Assembly: GCA_009760855.2 (NCBI GenBank)
Contig: WPIO01000054.1
Span: 2,390,001-2,420,000 of the forward strand
DNA: 30,000 nt
Origin: Cristatella mucedo
Taxonomy: Eukaryota > Bryozoa > Phylactolaemata > Cristatellidae
Direction of reading: 5' to 3'
Below the pieces are notes generated by a model. That model searched no databases. It saw nothing but the letters and a program-made list of their open reading frames with translations, and was not told the origin of the DNA. Of this stretch, positions 26,756-30,000 are shown in pieces (within the stretch, counting starts at the first letter, position 1; the number at the start of each line of letters is the position of its first letter). A program made the position numbers and the translations under genes.

Positions 26756-26895
26756 AGCAGGTCAGCGCCCGAAGCGCTCGTTTCGTGGCGGCCAGCTTAT
26801 TGTGCGTAGGCGTGCACCGAACGGCAGTAGGTGCTAGGTTACGCCGCTAGGTAAGCGGCAGGTCAAGCCTACTTCGCCGAGCCTTCGGCGTTACA
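26756..26895 (+). mobile_element. Probable solo LTR (right part)
   Basis: The sequence between the LINE-A tail and the right half of the older LINE-A. It is GC-rich, ends GGCGTTACA and is followed by CTAG, which matches the left border. Confidence 0.55.
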
Positions 26896-27165
26896 CTAGC
26901 CTACCGGCATGTGTAATAAGATGATTGCAGCTGGTGCGAAACTTCACTGCTAGGCTTGTCTGTCGTGAGCGTCGCAGTTGCTAGATCACACCACTTCTTG
27001 CCGACCTGCACTGGCTACCAGTCAAGCAACGGATCGACTTCAAGATTTGGTCGCTCACTTTTAGGTCACTTCATTCTTTGACACCAGCCTATCTCTCAGA
27101 TCTACTCCCCACCAGGCCAAGCATCGTACCACCCGCCTTTCGGAATCCAATAGCTTACAAATACC
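26896..27165 (+). mobile_element. Old LINE-A copy, right part
   Basis: It matches 26092-26365 of the long LINE-A (ACAIRRLQLVQNSA; RRSCHITPLLADLHWLPVKQ; KHRTTRFSESNS), with a stop early on (TAA in the codon after CACATGTG-like sequence) and indels. It joins seamlessly to 22704 once the 22705-26895 insertion and one CTAG are removed. It ends where the gypsy LTR begins. Confidence 0.93.
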
Positions 27166-27304
27166 TGTAATGATAAGACTCAGCACAACGAACAGACCAC
27201 AGTTTATTGGCAACCATCTTATGTCGACTCCAGGACCGCACCGTGAGCGAGGCCTCTCCTGATTGGTCACGTTGTTGAAGTTCCGCCCGACAGTTGTTAT
27301 CACA
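27166..27304 (-). mobile_element. Ty3/gypsy 3' LTR (short, 139 bp)
   Basis: On the minus strand it starts TGTGATAACAACTG and ends GTCTTATCATTACA, so it has TG...CA ends. AATAAA lies in CCAATAAACTGTGG near its 3' end. It is immediately preceded by a purine tract GAGGGAAGG (27305-27313), the expected plus-strand primer site. It sits 30 bp downstream of the pol stop at 27335. The 5' LTR is outside the window. Confidence 0.85.
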
Positions 27305-27313
27305 CCTTCCCTC
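27305..27313 (-). other. Polypurine tract of the gypsy element
   Basis: GAGGGAAGG on the minus strand directly adjoins the first TG of the 3' LTR. Confidence 0.75.
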
Positions 27314-27334
27314 AAAATAGGAACTGTTTCATTT

Positions 27335-30000
27335 TCAAAGATCTAACCTTCGGACTGGCTTTACCAGCTTGCCAGACTTTGTTGTCGTTGGACCTTAAGA
27401 GGTGTGCATCTCATCGGCAATACTTGGAGACTGATCTTGAACAGCAGGTGTAGGTTTCGGTAGATGTAGGGAACTGCCAGGATATTCGCTGTTGGTGGCC
27501 TGTGGATCGGTGTCAATCGGTCGAAGATGCCTTCTTTTCCGCCGAAGAGTGCTGCCGTTGTCAGTCTGCACGACAAACGACCGAGGTGTACTTGCTTGAG
27601 CTGTCACCGTTGCATGTGTACTCCAGCTGTTTTCACCATCAGTGCGAACTAATACCGGTTGGCCGGATTAAAGAGATGAAGTGGGCGAGCAGAATGATGG
27701 CGTTCGTGGTAGGGCTGTTGAAGCTCTTTTGCACGGTCGTCGTTGAGTTGCACCTTTTTCTTTACAGGCCATTGTGGTTCGACATGCCGAGGGAGCACTG
27801 GCAACGTCGTCCTAATCTACCGTCCCATGATCAGTTGTGCCTGGCTGAAGCCTGTAGAGGTGCATGGCGTCGACCTCTGTATCATTAATGCGAGGCACGG
27901 ATCAGGCTGCCTCACAATAGATTTGGCAGTTTGCACCGCTCTTTCCACTTCTCCGTTCGCTTGTGAAAAATGTGGGCTGGTCATAACATGGTTGAACCCA
28001 TATCGTCTCGCGAAATCGCCGAATTCGTGAGATGAAAATTGTGGACCATTGTCAGACTGCAACGACTCTGGTATGCCCCAGCGAGCAAATAAGGTCTGAA
28101 GTTCGGCCACAACTTCTTTGGTCGTCGATTTAGATAATGGACTGATTTCCATATATCTGGAGTAAAAGTCGATCACAATCAGGTGCTGTCGTCCCTCGTG
28201 TTCGAAGAGATCGGCAGCGACTTGTTGCTAAGGAACACTGGGCAACGGTGTCGGGATGAGTGGCTCGTGTAGTTGTCTCCTCTGGTTCTTTTGACAGAAG
28301 CTGCACGAATCGACAAATGTCTTAACGTCTTGGCTAATTCCTAGCTAGTATACACATAACCTTGCTCAGTCCTACATTTGGTCACCCCCTGGTGGCCGTC
28401 GTGGATCTGGTCCAAAAGAAAAGTCTGAAGGCTTTGTGGGATATATATGCGATCGTCATACAGTAGTAATCTATTTGACACAGAAAGATGGCTACTTATG
28501 GTGAAGTACTTCCGCAATGTTTCCGGTAGGCCCTTGCTTGCTGTAGTCCACCCTGACAGCGTATACTTAATGATATCCTGTAGCTTACTGTCGTCAGCAG
28601 TAGCCTGCGTTACTTCACTCAAGCGAGCTACTGAAAGCGATTTAGAAACAACAGTGTCTATATAGAGTTGAACGGCCTCGGTTTGGTCGTTTTCCTCACT
28701 CCCACAAAGTGGTGCTCTTGACAACGTATCAGCTATCACAAGGGTCTTCCCAGGCACATACAAGGCGTGAGGGTTAAAACGCATCATTCACATTTATAGG
28801 CATCTAACCGGAACCTGGTCAAGGTCCTTAGTCAAAAGCAACGGTATAAGTGGTTTATGGTCAGTACGAAGCTCGAAAGAAGGCAGACCAATAAGGAACT
28901 GACTGAACTTCTCGCACGCCCACACCGCCGCAAGGCACTCTTTTTCGATCTGAGCGTATCTCGTTTCGGCGCCAGACAACGTGCGGGATGCAAATGTGAC
29001 AGGTCGCACATCTTGCTCTCCCGATCCAGGGCACTGCAGCAGAACGGCACCTAGACCATAGCTACTGGTATCGGCACTGACAATCACCGACTTTCTTGGG
29101 TCAAAACCAGCCAACACTGGTGTCTTTGTTAAAAGTAACTTTGCTTCCAGGAATGCTTTCTTCTGGCTATGCCCCCAGTACCATACTGAGTCAGACGACA
29201 AGAGGTCATTTAGCGGCTTTGAGACCGTGGCCAGATTCGGCACAAACCGGCCGAGGTAGTTCATCATACCAAGGCATCTCTTTAGTTCGGCTATGTTTGT
29301 TGGATCCGGGAAGTTGAGGATGGCTTCTATTTTGTCGTCTGATGGCCGGACACCGCTTGCATCAATAACATGCCCTAAGAACGTCAGAGTGTGCTGGCGG
29401 AATATACATTTGTCTCTGTTCAACTTTAGGCCGGACTTTGAAATTTCGGAAATAACACGACGCAATCTATCGTAATGCTCAGCCGCCGTGGATCCATAAA
29501 CCAAAATATCGTCCATATAAATAGCTACACCTTCGATCTCAACCAAGAGATCATGCATCAGTCGCTGAAAGATCTCCGGTGCGCCAGTTATGCCAAAGGG
29601 CAGCCGGCGCCAACCAAAACGTCCAAACGGTGCTATAAACGTCGTTAAGCGAGTTCTCTCGTCGGACAACTGAATAGTCCAAAATCCGCTAGAGGCGTCC
29701 AACTTTGAGAACATTGTAGCACCAAAAAGCTGAGGCAAAATCTCATCAAGCGTAGGTAGCACGTACCTTTCACGAACCGCTGCTTGATTTAAGCGCTTCA
29801 AGTCGACACAAAAAGGCGCACTTTGCCGTTGGGCTTCAGGACCGGTACGATTGGGGAGCACCACTCGGTCGGCTCCGATACACGTTCCACGATGCCGTTC
29901 TTCTCCATTCAAAGAAGTTCGTCCTTTACCAAAAGAAACAGTGGTCTGGGTATGCGGCTGGCTGTATGTACGCAGTATGGTTCCACATCAGGTTTGAGAC
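27335..30000 (-). pseudogene. pol: Ty3/gypsy pol: RT, RNase H and integrase, decayed and cut by the window edge
   Basis: Reading leftward from 30000 the order is RT, RNase H, integrase, as in Ty3/gypsy. RT: PTEWCSPIVPVLKPNGKVR (one frame), then a frameshift near 29825 into FCVDLKRLN, FGRFGWRRLPFGITGAP and IYMDDILVYG. Tether/RNase H: FLGHVIDASGVRPSDDKIE, SADTSSYGLGAVLLQ, AQIEKECLAAVWACEKF and LRTDHKPL. Two in-frame stops fall at 28794-28796 and 28788-28790, followed by PHALYVPGKTLVIADTLSRA. Integrase: zinc-finger H..H (IHDGHQGVTKCR) and CSFCQKNQ, with a frameshift and stop near 28345 and another stop near 28230. The catalytic core has IVIDFYSRYMEI, LQSDNGPQFSSHEFG and SQANGEVERAVQ. The C-terminal domain ends in SGKLVKPVRRLDL. 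No envelope gene is visible. The copy cannot make a whole polyprotein. Confidence 0.9.

Overview
The window looks like nuclear DNA of a multicellular animal, probably an invertebrate. It holds a host gene split by spliceosomal introns, L2/CR1-type LINEs, tRNA-derived SINEs, a Ty3/gypsy element, and very long (GA)n, (CA)n and (GACA)n microsatellites. I cannot name the species from sequence alone. No bacterial genes, operons, CRISPR arrays, rRNA or intact tRNA genes are seen.

The one host gene I can assemble with confidence lies on the minus strand from about 19846 to 3667. It is the orthologue of SKI8/WDR61, the seven-bladed WD40 subunit shared by the SKI exosome-adaptor complex and, in animals, the PAF1 complex. 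Eight exons (19802-19846 tentative; 19579-19712; 14114-14199; 11196-11431; 9840-10027; 9116-9208; 8025-8103; 3667-3756) join in phase to a 951-nt reading frame (316 residues plus stop). Every junction used is GT-AG. About 1 kb of coding sequence is spread over 16 kb, and the introns are filled with repeats.

Layout. 1-1045: a 13-bp minisatellite and unassigned sequence. 1046-2575: a decayed L2/CR1-like LINE ('LINE-B'). 2576-19846: SKI8 and its introns. These contain two SINE families, 3' ends of three LINE groups ('A', 'B', 'C'), a 51-bp minisatellite, several hairpins or palindromes, and GA/CA/GACA microsatellites. 19847-22500: upstream flank with a LINE-B tail and one speculative exon. 22500-30000: nested insertions. 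An old LINE-A copy was split by a TG...CA element that looks like a solo LTR with a CTAG target duplication. That LTR was entered by a younger 5'-truncated LINE-A with an 889-codon open frame. The right arm of the old LINE-A was also entered by a minus-strand Ty3/gypsy element that runs off the window end.

The most informative relationships are between elements. SINE family 1 has a tRNA-like head and a 3' end matching the LINE-A/C terminal hairpin. SINE family 2 shares a short 3' motif with LINE-B. This suggests two SINE/LINE partnerships in one locus. The nesting gives a clear relative order of insertion.
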